Positions 15,902-28,386 of a stretch of 37,914 bases of DNA are shown here, piece after piece. The first letter of the stretch is position 1. The number at the start of each line of letters is the position of its first letter. A program made the position numbers and the translations under genes. The stretch is from Bradyrhizobiaceae bacterium (GTDB lineage: Bacteria > Pseudomonadota > Alphaproteobacteria > Rhizobiales > Xanthobacteraceae). The notes below the pieces were generated by a model. The model was not told the origin of the DNA and ran no database searches. It saw only the letters and a program-made list of their open reading frames with translations. Where the stretch lies: NCBI GenBank assembly GCA_003963145.1, contig RXJJ01000007.1:1-37914 (forward strand). The letters run 5' to 3'.

Positions 15902-16837
15902 TCAAGGGACTTATCCGCTATTCCATCTTTATCCTGTTGGCCGCAGCGCTCGCCTATGGCGGCTACCGGATGCTGCTGCCGGCGACGTCGAAGACAACGC
16001 CGACCGAAAAGGCCGAGAAGGAAGAACATTCCGACAGCGTGGCTCTCAGCGACGCCAAGATCCAGGCGGCAGGAATTGAGCTTGCAAAAGCCTCGGCGGG
16101 CGTGCTGCGGGACAGCCTTCTGCTGAACGGCATCGTGCAGCCGAATCAGGAATCGCTCGTGCAGGTGACGCCGCGCTTCCCGGGGATCGTTCGGGACGTC
16201 CGAAAGCGCATCGGCGATGTCGTCCAAAAGGGTGATGTGCTTGCGCTCATCGAAAGCAATCAAAGCTTGACGCAGTATGAATTGAAGGCGGCGCTCGCCG
16301 GCACCGTCATCGACCGTCAGACCACATTGGGGGAGTATGTCTCCGAGCAGAAGCCCGCTTTCGTGATCGCCGACTTGTCGACGGTGTGGGTGGATTTCTC
16401 GGTCTACCGCCGCGACCTCAAGCGCGTCAGCATCGGCGATCAGGTGCTTATCGATCCCGCCGACGGCGGAGAAACGATCGAAGCAAAGGTTTCGTATCTG
16501 TCGCCGGTCGGCAGCAGCGATACACAGAGTGCCATTGCGAGAGCGGTCGTGGCGAATTCCGGGCAGCGGCTGCGCCCCGGGCTGTTCATCACGGGACGGC
16601 TAACGCTATCGGCGAAGAAGGTCGGCGTCGCGGTGAAGTCGTCGGCGTTGCAAACCGTGGAAAACCGCACGGTCGTGTTCGTCCGCAACGGCGAGAAATT
16701 CGATGCCCGCGATGTCGAGGTCGGCGAGCGCGATCCGCACCTGGTTGAAATTACGTTCGGCGTTCTAGAGGGCGACGTTTACGCGGCGCAGAACAGCTTC
16801 ATCGTGAAGGCCGAGATGTCGAAGGGAGCAGGCAGCG

Positions 16838-16848
<11 letters not shown>
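15898..16848 (+). CDS. czcB: CzcB-like periplasmic adaptor, short form
   Basis: The protein has 316 residues. An N-terminal membrane anchor (residues 8-25) is followed by a barrel-sandwich hybrid domain (VTPRFPGIVRDVRKRIGDVV, then GTVIDRQTTLGEYVSEQ) and beta-barrel and membrane-proximal domains to the C-terminus. It is shorter than most CzcB proteins because the helical hairpin is reduced to a few residues and no extra metal-binding C-terminal domain is present. It joins CzcA to CzcC. Its last 11 bases overlap the start of the PII-like gene. Confidence 0.9.
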
Positions 16849-20773
<3,925 letters not shown>

Positions 20774-20794
20774 CCTGCGCGAGCAACCAGATCA

Positions 20795-21253
20795 ATGTCA
20801 ATCGGACGGAACACCTCCGAGCGCGGACGACGCAGGCACAAAGCCGGTACGTCCGTCTTTGGACATCGCGACGGCGGCCACCCGGTAGCGGTGTCGGCAT
20901 TGTCTCTCGTTCTTCTGCTCGCAACCGGTGCATCGTGCGAACTTCGAGCGGAAGCGAGGAAGGCAAGGATCGTCGGCCTGGGCGCCACGACCTGTCAGCG
21001 GTTCAATGACGACGTAAGAGATAATCCCGTAATTCGCAGAGACTATCTTGCATGGGCGCAGGGGTTCATGAGCGGCATCATTCTGAGCAGGCCGCCCGGC
21101 GTCGATGACGGGCTGGATCTCAATCCAGCAACCTTCGACCTCATCAATCAACTTCACTTCCTTGAAGATCATTGCTCGCGGAACGTCGCATCGGATTTTT
21201 CCGACGCGGTCGAGAGGCTCTACAAGCGGCTTCGGCAGGAGGGCAAGACATGA
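20795..21253 (+). CDS. Exported protein of unknown function
   Basis: The protein has 152 residues. A long basic N-terminus precedes a hydrophobic segment (about residues 32-46, AVSALSLVLLLATGASC), so a start downstream of 20795 is possible. The mature part contains RRDYLAWAQGFMSGIILSRP and HFLEDHCSRNVASDFSDAVE. Two conserved-looking cysteines (in TTCQRF and DHCSRN) could form a disulfide. It resembles a widespread uncharacterised periplasmic family in Rhizobiales. It lies between the czc operon and the P-type ATPase on the same strand. No function can be assigned. Confidence 0.65.
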   Translation: MSIGRNTSERGRRRHKAGTSVFGHRDGGHPVAVSALSLVLLLATGASCELRAEARKARIVGLGATTCQRFNDDVRDNPVIRRDYLAWAQGFMSGIILSRPPGVDDGLDLNPATFDLINQLHFLEDHCSRNVASDFSDAVERLYKRLRQEGKT

Positions 21254-21304
21254 ACGCCATGCTGCCCCACAAATTTTCCTTCCGGCTGCGAGAGGGGTCG
21301 CGCC

Positions 21305-23524
21305 ATGACTGACCCGGCACAGATAGTCAAAGTGCGACTTCGTGTGGAGGGCATGGACTGCGCATCTTGCGCAACCAAAATCGAAAACGCCTTGGTGCGC
21401 GTCCCCGGCGTTACAGATGTGGCCGTATCGGTGCCGGGTGGCACGGTGACCGTGAGTCACGACGGAACTGTCTTGAAGGAGAAAATTCGCTATCCAATTT
21501 CGGCTCTGGGATATGCCGTCACCGGCTCGGAGGAAGTCGGTGCCAAACACGTCGGGCATGACCATGGAGACGAGAAGTCCGCGCCGGAAGAAGAGTCCGG
21601 GCATTCTCATGTCCATGACCACGGCCCCACGGCCAAAAGCTGGTGGCAAACCAGCAAGGGCGACCTGACCATCGCTTCCGGAACCGCTGTCGCCGTCGCT
21701 TTCGCATTGGGAAAAGCCTTCCCCGCCGCCGAGCAGTGGGCATTTCTACTAGCGATGATGGTCGGCTTGATCCCGATCGCCAGGCGCGCGATTTCTGCTG
21801 CGATGGCAGGCACGCCGTTTTCGATCGAGATGCTGATGACAATCGCCGCGGTCGGTGCGGTCTTCATCGGCGCGACGGAGGAGGCGGCAACGGTCGTCTT
21901 CCTGTTCCTGATCGGCGAATTGCTGGAGGGCGTCGCCGCCAGCCGGGCGCGTGCCAGTATTCAGGACCTGACGAAGCTGGTGCCAAAGACGGCCCGGCTC
22001 GAGGATGGTGACGGGCAGGTACGCGAGGTCGAGGCCGACACGCTCACGGTCGGCGCCATGATCCAGGTTCGTCCCGGCGACCGGATCCCGGCCGACGGAG
22101 TCATCGTTTCCGGAGAGAGTTCAATCGACGAGGCGCCCGTAACCGGCGAAAGCACGCCCGTCCGGAAGGGCCGCGGTGAGAACCTGTTCGCCGGCACCGT
22201 CAACGGTGATGGTCTGCTCAAGGTGCGCGTCACCGCCGCCGCGGCGGACAACACGATCGCCCGCGTGGTCAAGCTCGTCGAGGAGGCGCAGGAGTCGAAA
22301 GCGCCGACAGAGCGCTTCATCGACCGTTTCTCCCGCTTTTACACACCCGGCGTGGTGGTGGTAGCCGCTCTGGTGGCCGTCGTCCCGCCGCTGCTATTCG
22401 GCGGGGCATGGAGCGGCTGGATCTACAAAGGCTTGGCCATTCTGTTGATCGGGTGTCCTTGCGCCCTGGTCATCTCGACGCCCGCGGCGATCGCCGCCAG
22501 CCTGTCCGCCGGCGCCCGCCGGGGATTGTTGCTGAAGGGGGGCGCCGTTCTCGAACAGATAGGCAAGATCACCGTCGCCTGCTTCGACAAGACCGGCACG
22601 CTCACCGCCGGCAAGCCCCAGGTCACGGATATCATCGGCTTCGGGCGCAGCGAGGAAGACGTCCTGCGTTTCGCTGCGGCGCTCGAGTCGGGATCCAGTC
22701 ACCCGCTTGCAACCGCCATCCTATCCAGGGCGGCGGAACAGCAGATCTGGGTGCCGCCGACTTCGAACGCCGGGGCCATCGGCGGCAAGGGCGTGCAGGC
22801 CACGGTGGAGGGCATCAAGGTATTCCTTGGTTCTCCGAAAGCGGCCGCTGAATTGGCAGCCGTCACTCCCGATCAGGACACCCGGATTGCGGCCCTGAAC
22901 GACGAGGGCAAGACGGTTGCTCTGCTGGTTTTGGACGATCGGCTGGCCGGCGCCATCGCCATGCGTGACGAGGCGCGTCCGGACGCCAAGCAGGGCCTGA
23001 AGCTGCTGTCGGATGCGGGGATCCGGACGGTAATGCTGACCGGCGACAACCGCCGGACCGCGAACGCGATAGGCCAGCAACTCGGCATCGACGTCGAGGC
23101 GGAACTCCTGCCGGAGGACAAGCAGCGGATCGTCGGCAAATTTCAAAAGGCCGGCTGGTCGGTCGCCAAGATCGGCGACGGCATCAACGATGCTCCCGCG
23201 CTCGCCGCCGCCGATGTCGGCATTGCGATGGGCGGTGGGACCGACGTCGCGCTGGAGACCGCCGACGCCGCCGTGCTGCACGGGCGCGTGTCCGACGTCG
23301 CCGCCATGGTGGACCTGTCGAAGCGGACGATGACCAACATCCGTCAGAACATCACGGTTGCGCTGGGGTTGAAGGCGATCTTCCTCGTCACCACGGTGGT
23401 CGGAATGACGGGGCTATGGCCTGCCATTCTCGCTGACACCGGCGCCACGGTGCTGGTAACGTTGAATGCACTGCGCCTGCTTAGGCCACCTTACAATCCT
23501 TTGACAGAGGGGCCCGGGCATTGA
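21305..23524 (+). CDS. zntA: ZntA-type P1B ATPase for Zn/Cd/Pb export
   Basis: The protein has 739 residues. An N-terminal HMA domain with the metal-binding GMDCASC (C19, C22) is followed by a His-rich linker of about 25 residues (HVGHDHGDE and HSHVHDHG near residues 82-107). Then come eight membrane helices, the intramembrane CPC (C384-C386), the phosphorylated Asp in DKTGT (D428) and the hinge GDGIND (near 624). The last helices read ALGLKAIFLVTTVVGM and LADTGATVLVTLNALRLL. The Lys and Asp there mark the P1B-2 (Zn2+, Cd2+, Pb2+) subgroup. It exports cytoplasmic metal to the periplasm, where CzcCBA could take over. Its stop overlaps the TTG start of the MgtC-like gene. Confidence 0.94.
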   Translation: MTDPAQIVKVRLRVEGMDCASCATKIENALVRVPGVTDVAVSVPGGTVTVSHDGTVLKEKIRYPISALGYAVTGSEEVGAKHVGHDHGDEKSAPEEESGHSHVHDHGPTAKSWWQTSKGDLTIASGTAVAVAFALGKAFPAAEQWAFLLAMMVGLIPIARRAISAAMAGTPFSIEMLMTIAAVGAVFIGATEEAATVVFLFLIGELLEGVAASRARASIQDLTKLVPKTARLEDGDGQVREVEADTLTVGAMIQVRPGDRIPADGVIVSGESSIDEAPVTGESTPVRKGRGENLFAGTVNGDGLLKVRVTAAAADNTIARVVKLVEEAQESKAPTERFIDRFSRFYTPGVVVVAALVAVVPPLLFGGAWSGWIYKGLAILLIGCPCALVISTPAAIAASLSAGARRGLLLKGGAVLEQIGKITVACFDKTGTLTAGKPQVTDIIGFGRSEEDVLRFAAALESGSSHPLATAILSRAAEQQIWVPPTSNAGAIGGKGVQATVEGIKVFLGSPKAAAELAAVTPDQDTRIAALNDEGKTVALLVLDDRLAGAIAMRDEARPDAKQGLKLLSDAGIRTVMLTGDNRRTANAIGQQLGIDVEAELLPEDKQRIVGKFQKAGWSVAKIGDGINDAPALAAADVGIAMGGGTDVALETADAAVLHGRVSDVAAMVDLSKRTMTNIRQNITVALGLKAIFLVTTVVGMTGLWPAILADTGATVLVTLNALRLLRPPYNPLTEGPGH

Positions 23525-24114
23525 GCCGAATTTCCATCATTAAAAGAGGAGCGGGACACGCATTGCCCAAACTCGCAGTTGCCGCTCTCATGTTTGGGCT
23601 GACAACCGGCGCGACAATCGCGTTCGCGGCGACGGGCGACGCCGGCGGGACCACGCGGTTCGATGTGGCGTTGCTGGTCCGGATCGGCGTCGCCGTGGCG
23701 CTCGCTTTTCCTATCGGATGGGAACGTGAGTTTCGCGGTTCCGAAGCGGGCGACCGTACCTTCATGCTTGTTAGTCTGGGAGCGGCCGCCTTCACCGCCG
23801 TCGGCGTCGAGAATTTTCCGGCGACCGCCGAAAAAGTGATGGCGGGCGTTGTAACCGGCGTGGGGTTTCTCGGTGGAGGCATGATCCTGCGGGACGGTGG
23901 TGCCATCCGAGGGTTGACCACTGCAGCAGCCATTTGGTCGACGGCGGCGGTCGGCATGCTCGCCGGGGTCGGCGAACTGCTCATCGCCGCAATTGTTACC
24001 GGAATGGTGATCCTGATCCTCGAATTTGAGTTCCTGCCGGTAATTGGCGGGCTCGACGCCCGCCGTTGGCGGCCAAAAACGATCGAGCAGGATGGCAATT
24101 CCAATGAGTTCTGA
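23521..24114 (+). CDS. MgtC/SapB-family membrane protein
   Basis: The protein has 197 residues. The MgtC N-domain is clear: RIGVAVALAFPIGWERE, GDRTFMLVSLGAAAFTAVG, TGVGFLGGGMILRDGG and IRGLTTAAAIWSTAAVGMLA, in five membrane helices. The C-terminal ACT-like domain of long MgtC proteins is absent, as in the SapB-type short form. A signal-like first helix (residues 15-36) is extra. MgtC proteins help cells at low Mg2+ and modulate ATP synthase; here the link to Zn/Cd export may reflect Mg/Zn balance, which is inference. Start is a TTG overlapping the ATPase stop (TTGA), so translation is probably coupled. Confidence 0.87.
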   Translation: MSRISIIKRGAGHALPKLAVAALMFGLTTGATIAFAATGDAGGTTRFDVALLVRIGVAVALAFPIGWEREFRGSEAGDRTFMLVSLGAAAFTAVGVENFPATAEKVMAGVVTGVGFLGGGMILRDGGAIRGLTTAAAIWSTAAVGMLAGVGELLIAAIVTGMVILILEFEFLPVIGGLDARRWRPKTIEQDGNSNEF

Positions 24115-24126
24115 CGGCTTGCCCCC

Positions 24127-24144
24127 AGGCGTCGCCTTTCGTTT
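24127..24144 (+). terminator. Weak hairpin with T-rich tail after the MgtC gene
   Basis: AGGCG-T-CGCCT (24127-24137) is a perfect 11-base inverted repeat followed by TTCGTTTT. The usable stem is only four pairs with a 3-base loop, so any termination would be partial. It sits between the mgtC-like gene and the ferritin-like gene. Confidence 0.22.
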
Positions 24145-24190
24145 TAGCCACTAGCAATCGAATTCACTCTCTAACCAGCAGGAGAACAAA

Positions 24191-24505
24191 ATGGGCTTCG
24201 ACCAATATCACGAACCGCCGGATGAGCTTTCGCAGGAGACGCGCACATTCGCCCGGATGATCACCTCGTTGATCGAGGAAGCGGAGGCGATCGGGTGGTA
24301 CGAACAAAGGATCTCAGTCGAGAAGGACAAGGATGCCAAGGCCATCATGGAGAATGCGCAGAAGGAAGAGTTCAAGCACTTCGGAATGGACCTCGAATTC
24401 CTCCTGCGAAAGAAGGCGGACTGGCGCACCGAGCTCAAGGGAATCCTGTTTACGAAGGGCGACATCGTGAAGCTCGCAGAGGCGGCCGAGAAGAAGGTCG
24501 ACTAG
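24191..24505 (+). CDS. Encapsulated-ferritin-like (EncFtn) protein without shell gene
   Basis: The protein has 104 residues, almost all helix. ITSLIEEAEAIGWYEQR and ENAQKEEFKHFGMDLEFLLR match the two-helix EncFtn family, a ferroxidase that forms an annular decamer. With an offset of two residues to the Rhodospirillum rubrum protein, the iron ligands E30, E60 and H63 are present, as are the entry-site E29 and E32 and the aromatic pair W36/Y37. EncFtn normally carries a C-terminal targeting peptide and is encoded next to an encapsulin. Here the C-terminus ends AEAAEKKVD without a targeting motif, and no encapsulin gene lies in the window. A good AGGAG site precedes the ATG. It probably oxidises Fe(II) or binds another divalent ion in the cytoplasm. 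Confidence 0.85.
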   Translation: MGFDQYHEPPDELSQETRTFARMITSLIEEAEAIGWYEQRISVEKDKDAKAIMENAQKEEFKHFGMDLEFLLRKKADWRTELKGILFTKGDIVKLAEAAEKKVD

Positions 24506-24528
24506 GCGTGTCCCGGTGGGAGGCCCTC

Positions 24529-24783
24529 ATGGAAGAGAAACGCAAGCTGCGGCGATCGCGCGTCTTGAAGGCCGGAACGATCTCGTTCGGTGGGGCGGCG
24601 ATATCATGCGCGGTGCGCAACCTGACCAGGTCGGGCGCCATGCTGGACGTCGCAAGCCCGCTCGGCGTCCCGAGGGAATTCACGCTGGTGATCGTGTCCG
24701 ACGATATCCGTCACGAATGCCGCATCGTCTGGATCAAGGAAAAGCGTATCGGCGTCTCGTTCAGACTGGATCGGGAATCTTGA
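24529..24783 (+). CDS. PilZ-domain protein
   Basis: The protein has 84 residues, nearly just a PilZ domain. The Arg-rich N-terminus (KRKLRRSRVLKAGTISF) and the NLTRSGAML segment (residues 31-39) are the two c-di-GMP-binding elements (RxxxR and [D/N]xSxxG). The end (RIVWIKEKRIGVSFRL) is the usual last strands of the barrel. The ATG at 24529 follows a GGGAGG site; a longer open frame upstream is the out-of-frame ferritin-like gene. It is a likely cytoplasmic c-di-GMP sensor, but small PilZ proteins in Rhizobiales do not always bind the ligand. It lies 23 bases after the EncFtn-like gene. Confidence 0.83.
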   Translation: MEEKRKLRRSRVLKAGTISFGGAAISCAVRNLTRSGAMLDVASPLGVPREFTLVIVSDDIRHECRIVWIKEKRIGVSFRLDRES

Positions 24784-24817
24784 GGGCGCGGCCGGCAGCG
24801 GTAGAAGGGAGGATCTC

Positions 24818-25291
24818 ATGTCGCGTTTCGTCTTAGCGTTGATGCTTTGCCTTACGACCTCCGGCGCCATGGCGCGCGCTTCAGGCCAAGCCCAGGGTCG
24901 GTTGGTCCCCTTGTCTTCCGGCCAGTACAGTCGGATTTCGCCGGCCGTCCGTTCCGCCATGGAGATGGCGAAGCGCTCATGCGGGGATGAGTACATCACC
25001 GTGCGAAACGGGTTCCTGCGGTATCTGCAGGGAGGCACGGGAGAAGAATTCACAGCGGTGCACTTCGATCAGATCGGCTGCGGGAACAGAGCGGAAGTCT
25101 GTACTTCCAGCGGATGTCTCCATCGCGTTTTCTTCTCCAGGGCGGGGGTACAACGCGAGGTCTGGCGGGGAAATGTTTTTGAAATCGACATGTCGATCGT
25201 TTCCGGGGTCCCCTCAATCGAGGTCCATTGCGGTGGGTTCGATCATAGCTGCTGCAGACGATTGATCTGGAACGGAAATCGTTTCCGTTGA
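24818..25291 (+). CDS. Cysteine-rich exported protein of unknown function
   Basis: The protein has 157 residues. A signal peptide (MSRFVLALMLCLTTSGAMA) precedes a mature part with seven cysteines (C55, C88, C95, C100, C138, C145, C146). Segments such as DQIGCGNRAEVCTSSGCLHR and EVHCGGFDHSCCRRLIW suggest several disulfides or metal sites. I recognise no characterised family. An AGGGAGG site precedes the ATG. Position in the metal array suggests a periplasmic protein with redox or metal-binding cysteines, but this is inference. Confidence 0.7.
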   Translation: MSRFVLALMLCLTTSGAMARASGQAQGRLVPLSSGQYSRISPAVRSAMEMAKRSCGDEYITVRNGFLRYLQGGTGEEFTAVHFDQIGCGNRAEVCTSSGCLHRVFFSRAGVQREVWRGNVFEIDMSIVSGVPSIEVHCGGFDHSCCRRLIWNGNRFR

Positions 25292-25306
25292 AGCTCGAAT
25301 GGAAAA

Positions 25307-26179
25307 GTGGATCTTAAAGCAATGACGTCATCGATAATCGCTCACCTCCACTTCGGAGGTGCGAACCTCAGCTTTCGCAAGAAGTTCCGGTTGTTCTTCA
25401 CGGTGGCAGTGGTCGTGCTGGCGCTCGGCTGCGTCAAGGTGGCCGTGCACTACTACGGCCTCGAAATCCTCGAACTCAACAGCCTACTGACCAGCGGCAT
25501 CGGCGGCGCGATCTTCATCATCGGCTTCCTACTATCGAGCGTGCTCGCCGACTACAAGGAGGCGGAGCGCATCCCAGCCGACATCCGCACCTCGATCGAG
25601 GCCATCGACGGCGATCTGGAGTGCTTCGCATCCATGAATGCCGAGTTCGACCTCGCCCGCTGCCGGCAGATACTGCTCTCGACGATCGACAAGCTCCGGA
25701 TCGGTCTGGGCCATGCGCGGGACCACAAGGATATTCCTCCGGTCCTGGCCGAAATCGGCAAGCTCACTCCGATTTTCGGCCGGCTCGAACCGATGGGAAT
25801 GACGGCCAATTTCGTCGTCCGCCTTCGCACGACGCAGGACGTTCTGCGCAGGTCGATGCTGCGCGTCTACCAGATCCAGAGGGTCGAATTCGTGCCGTCG
25901 GTACACGTTCTGGTCCAAACGCTGGTTTTCTCGATCGTCGCCATGATGCTCTTCCTGAAGACCGAAGGCGATCCGGCGTCGGCCATTCTGTTCGGATTCA
26001 TCTCTTACATGTTCGTCTACGCGCTCTACCTTGTCCGCCTTCTAGAGCAGCCGTTCGCTAAGGGACACGGGTCTGTGGACGATGTCAGTTTCTTCCTACT
26101 GGACGAGCTCGAGGCGGCCTTGCGCCGGTCGATCAGCGAGCAGGCTTCGTCGCAATCAGTTTCAAACCCGGGGAGTTGA
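25307..26179 (+). CDS. Membrane protein of unknown function (bestrophin-like layout)
   Basis: The protein has 290 residues from the GTG at 25307; the ATG at 25322 is an equally good start. Two hydrophobic segments at about residues 27-48 and 62-82 are followed by a soluble helical part of some 120 residues. Two more membrane segments lie near residues 203-220 and 225-245, and the tail is amphipathic. The spacing resembles bestrophin-like anion-channel or DUF4239-type proteins, but no diagnostic motif is evident, so I leave the function open. It sits 16 bases after the Cys-rich protein and 5 bases before the first CDF gene, so it is part of the same transcript. Confidence 0.65.
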   Translation: MDLKAMTSSIIAHLHFGGANLSFRKKFRLFFTVAVVVLALGCVKVAVHYYGLEILELNSLLTSGIGGAIFIIGFLLSSVLADYKEAERIPADIRTSIEAIDGDLECFASMNAEFDLARCRQILLSTIDKLRIGLGHARDHKDIPPVLAEIGKLTPIFGRLEPMGMTANFVVRLRTTQDVLRRSMLRVYQIQRVEFVPSVHVLVQTLVFSIVAMMLFLKTEGDPASAILFGFISYMFVYALYLVRLLEQPFAKGHGSVDDVSFFLLDELEAALRRSISEQASSQSVSNPGS

Positions 26180-26183
26180 AGTC

Positions 26184-27083
26184 ATGCACGGTGGAGGTGC
26201 CGCCGGAACTGCGGCCGCGCAGCACGCGGGAAGGCTGGCGTGGGCGCTCGGCCTGACGGCGACATACATGGTGGCGGAGGTCATCGGCGGTCTGATCACG
26301 GGCAGCCTGGCGCTGCTTGCTGACGCCGCGCACATGATGACCGATGTCGGCGGGCTGGCGCTCGCTCTGCTCGCTATCCGCTTCGCAGAGCGCGAGGCGA
26401 CCCCGCAGCGTACCTACGGCTACCTCCGCATGGAGGTGCTGTCGGCGCTCACCAACGCCGTCGTGTTGCTGCTGCTCACCGTCTACATCCTCTACGAAGC
26501 ATTCCAGCGCTTCCAGGCGCCGCCGGAAATACGGAGTGCGCCGATGCTCGTCGTCGCCGCGATCGGGCTCGTCGTCAACCTGATCAGCATGCGGCTGCTG
26601 GCCGGTGGATATTCCGAAAGCCTCAACGTCAAGGGCGCCTACTTTGAGGTGCTGAGCGACATGCTCGGCTCGATCGGCGTCATCGTCGCTGCCCTGCTCA
26701 TGATGTGGAAAGGCTGGGTTCTCGCCGACCCCATCATCGGTGCCGGCATCGGACTGTTCATCGTGCCGAGGACATGGACTCTGCTGAAGCAGGTGACACA
26801 CATCCTCATGGAGGGCACGCCCGCCAACGTCGACCTGGCGATACTGGAGCGGAAACTAAAGGAGATCGCCGGCGTTACCGCCGTCCACGATCTTCACGTA
26901 TGGACCGTCACCTCCGGATTCGATGCCATGAGCGGCCATCTCGTCGTCGACGACCTGTCGCGCGGACGCGAGGCGCTGCGGCAAGCGCGCCGCGTCCTGA
27001 AGGACGATTTCGGCATCGACCACGTCACCATCCAAATCGACGACGAAGCCATTAGAGCAGAGGAGGCCGTGCTGCATGTCTGA
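26184..27083 (+). CDS. czcD: CzcD-like cation diffusion facilitator
   Basis: The protein has 299 residues. Six membrane helices carry the metal site: HMMTD in helix 2 and EVLSD in helix 5. The His/Asp plus Glu/Asp pattern is like CzcD of Cupriavidus, which also has EVWSD in helix 5. The C-terminal cytoplasmic dimerisation domain begins near residue 210 and includes AVHDLHVWTVTSG. The ATG at 26184 follows a GGGGAG site; an upstream open frame overlapping the previous gene is a shadow. It exports Zn2+, Cd2+ or Co2+ from cytoplasm to periplasm in exchange for protons. Its end overlaps the next CDF gene by 8 bases. Confidence 0.92.
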   Translation: MHGGGAAGTAAAQHAGRLAWALGLTATYMVAEVIGGLITGSLALLADAAHMMTDVGGLALALLAIRFAEREATPQRTYGYLRMEVLSALTNAVVLLLLTVYILYEAFQRFQAPPEIRSAPMLVVAAIGLVVNLISMRLLAGGYSESLNVKGAYFEVLSDMLGSIGVIVAALLMMWKGWVLADPIIGAGIGLFIVPRTWTLLKQVTHILMEGTPANVDLAILERKLKEIAGVTAVHDLHVWTVTSGFDAMSGHLVVDDLSRGREALRQARRVLKDDFGIDHVTIQIDDEAIRAEEAVLHV

Positions 27084-28110
27084 CGCGGAAAAACGGGGCG
27101 GGCGAGGTGATCATGATCAACATCGGCATGCCGATCATGGTGATGGGGGAGAGGGTGCCCGCACCCCGAACCGGCATGCCGCCGACGATCATGATCACCG
27201 GCATGACCACGGTGGCGCCGGCCACGTCCATGCGCCGGCGAGTTTCGGCAAGGCCTTCGCGATCGGCATCACGCTGAACACGGGTCTCGTCGTTGCCGAG
27301 GCCGTCTACGGCTATATCGGGAACTCGACCGCGCTAATGGCCGACGCCGGACACAATCTGAGCGACGTTTTCGGACTGCTGGTGGCATGGGCGGCGTCCA
27401 TCGTCTCCAAGCGGGCACCGAGCGGGCGGTTCACCTACGGGCTTCGTGGCTCATCGATCCTGGCGGCACTCGCGAACGGGGTGTTCCTGCTGGTGGCCAC
27501 CGGAGCGATCGGGTGGGAGTCCATTCAGCGTTTCCGCGATCCGGAGCCGGTCGCGGGCTACACCGTCATGGTGGTGGCGGCTATCGGCATCCTGGTCAAC
27601 GGCGCAACCGCCTTGCTTTTCGCGAGCGGCCGTAAGGGCGACATCAACATCCAGGGCGCGTTCCTTCACATGGCGGGCGACTGCGCGGTGTCGGCCGGCG
27701 TCGTGATCTCGGCCGCGCTGATCCTTTGGACCGGATGGCTGTGGCTGGATCCGGCCATGAGCCTGGTGATTTGCGCCGTCATCCTCTGGAGCACTTGGGG
27801 CCTGCTGCGGAGTTCGGTGGGCATGTCCTTGAGTGCGGCGCCCGCCGAGATCGACCTCGGCGCCGTCCGGACGTTCCTGCAGGACAGGCCGGGCGTGACG
27901 GAAATCCACGACCTGCATGTATGGCCGATCAGCACCACCGAAACCGCGATGACCTGCCATTTGGTGATCCCGTCGGGACATCCAGGCGATGAATTCCTCA
28001 TGGAATGCGCTCACCTGCTGCAGAAGTCCCACAAGATTGGCCACGCGACCCTGCAGATCGAGATCAGCGAGGGCAACGCCTGCTCGCTCGCTCCGGATGA
28101 CGTGGTCTAG
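27076..28110 (+). CDS. Second CDF exporter with His-rich N-terminus
   Basis: The protein has 344 residues. The first 55 hold about eleven histidines alternating with Asp, Arg and Gly (HRHADHGD, DDHDHRHDHG). Six membrane helices follow, with HNLSD in helix 2 and HMAGD in helix 5, the His-Asp/His-Asp tetrahedral site typical of Zn-transporting or broad-range CDF proteins (ZitB/DmeF group). The C-terminal domain contains EIHDLHVWPISTTE. It differs from its neighbour in helix-5 ligand and His-rich tail, so the pair probably covers different ions or affinities, or may form heterodimers. It overlaps the upstream CDF gene by 8 bases and abuts the next gene. Confidence 0.92.
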   Translation: MSDAEKRGGRGDHDQHRHADHGDGGEGARTPNRHAADDHDHRHDHGGAGHVHAPASFGKAFAIGITLNTGLVVAEAVYGYIGNSTALMADAGHNLSDVFGLLVAWAASIVSKRAPSGRFTYGLRGSSILAALANGVFLLVATGAIGWESIQRFRDPEPVAGYTVMVVAAIGILVNGATALLFASGRKGDINIQGAFLHMAGDCAVSAGVVISAALILWTGWLWLDPAMSLVICAVILWSTWGLLRSSVGMSLSAAPAEIDLGAVRTFLQDRPGVTEIHDLHVWPISTTETAMTCHLVIPSGHPGDEFLMECAHLLQKSHKIGHATLQIEISEGNACSLAPDDVV

Positions 28111-28329
28111 GTGGACGAAGGCGAAGAGGAAGGAATCGCCCGTGCCAACCGGCTGAAGGCGGCGGTGGAAGCAAAGCTCGCCGCGGAACCTGCCGACAGG
28201 GGGACGGCGGCGTGTCCGGCATGTGCGCGGGACGGCGACTGGTACAGGGAGCCGAGCGGCTGGTCGTTCGGATGCGAGGATTGCGGGCTACGCGCAAGTG
28301 GGCGCATTTCCCGCCGGTCGGCCAATTAA
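28111..28329 (+). CDS. Small zinc-ribbon-like protein
   Basis: The product has 72 residues. It begins with a GTG directly after the stop of the CDF gene. An acidic/basic helix (residues 1-28) is followed by two CxxC knuckles: CPAC (C35, C38) and CEDC (C55, C58), spaced like a zinc ribbon. No enzyme domain is attached. A role as a zinc-binding adaptor, metal buffer or DNA/RNA-binding protein is possible, but no evidence distinguishes these. The direct abutment to the exporter gene supports translation by coupling. Confidence 0.65.
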   Translation: MDEGEEEGIARANRLKAAVEAKLAAEPADRGTAACPACARDGDWYREPSGWSFGCEDCGLRASGRISRRSAN

Positions 28330-28386
28330 TTGAGATCGTGCGTTTTTTGAGCACAAGGTGGCTGCGTGACGTCGAAGGATGACGCG

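Noticed and set aside
27108-27196. TGATCATGATCA palindrome and a partial second copy, looking like an operator
   Set aside because: Both lie inside the His/Asp-rich N-terminus of the second CDF gene and follow from repeated His and Asp codons.
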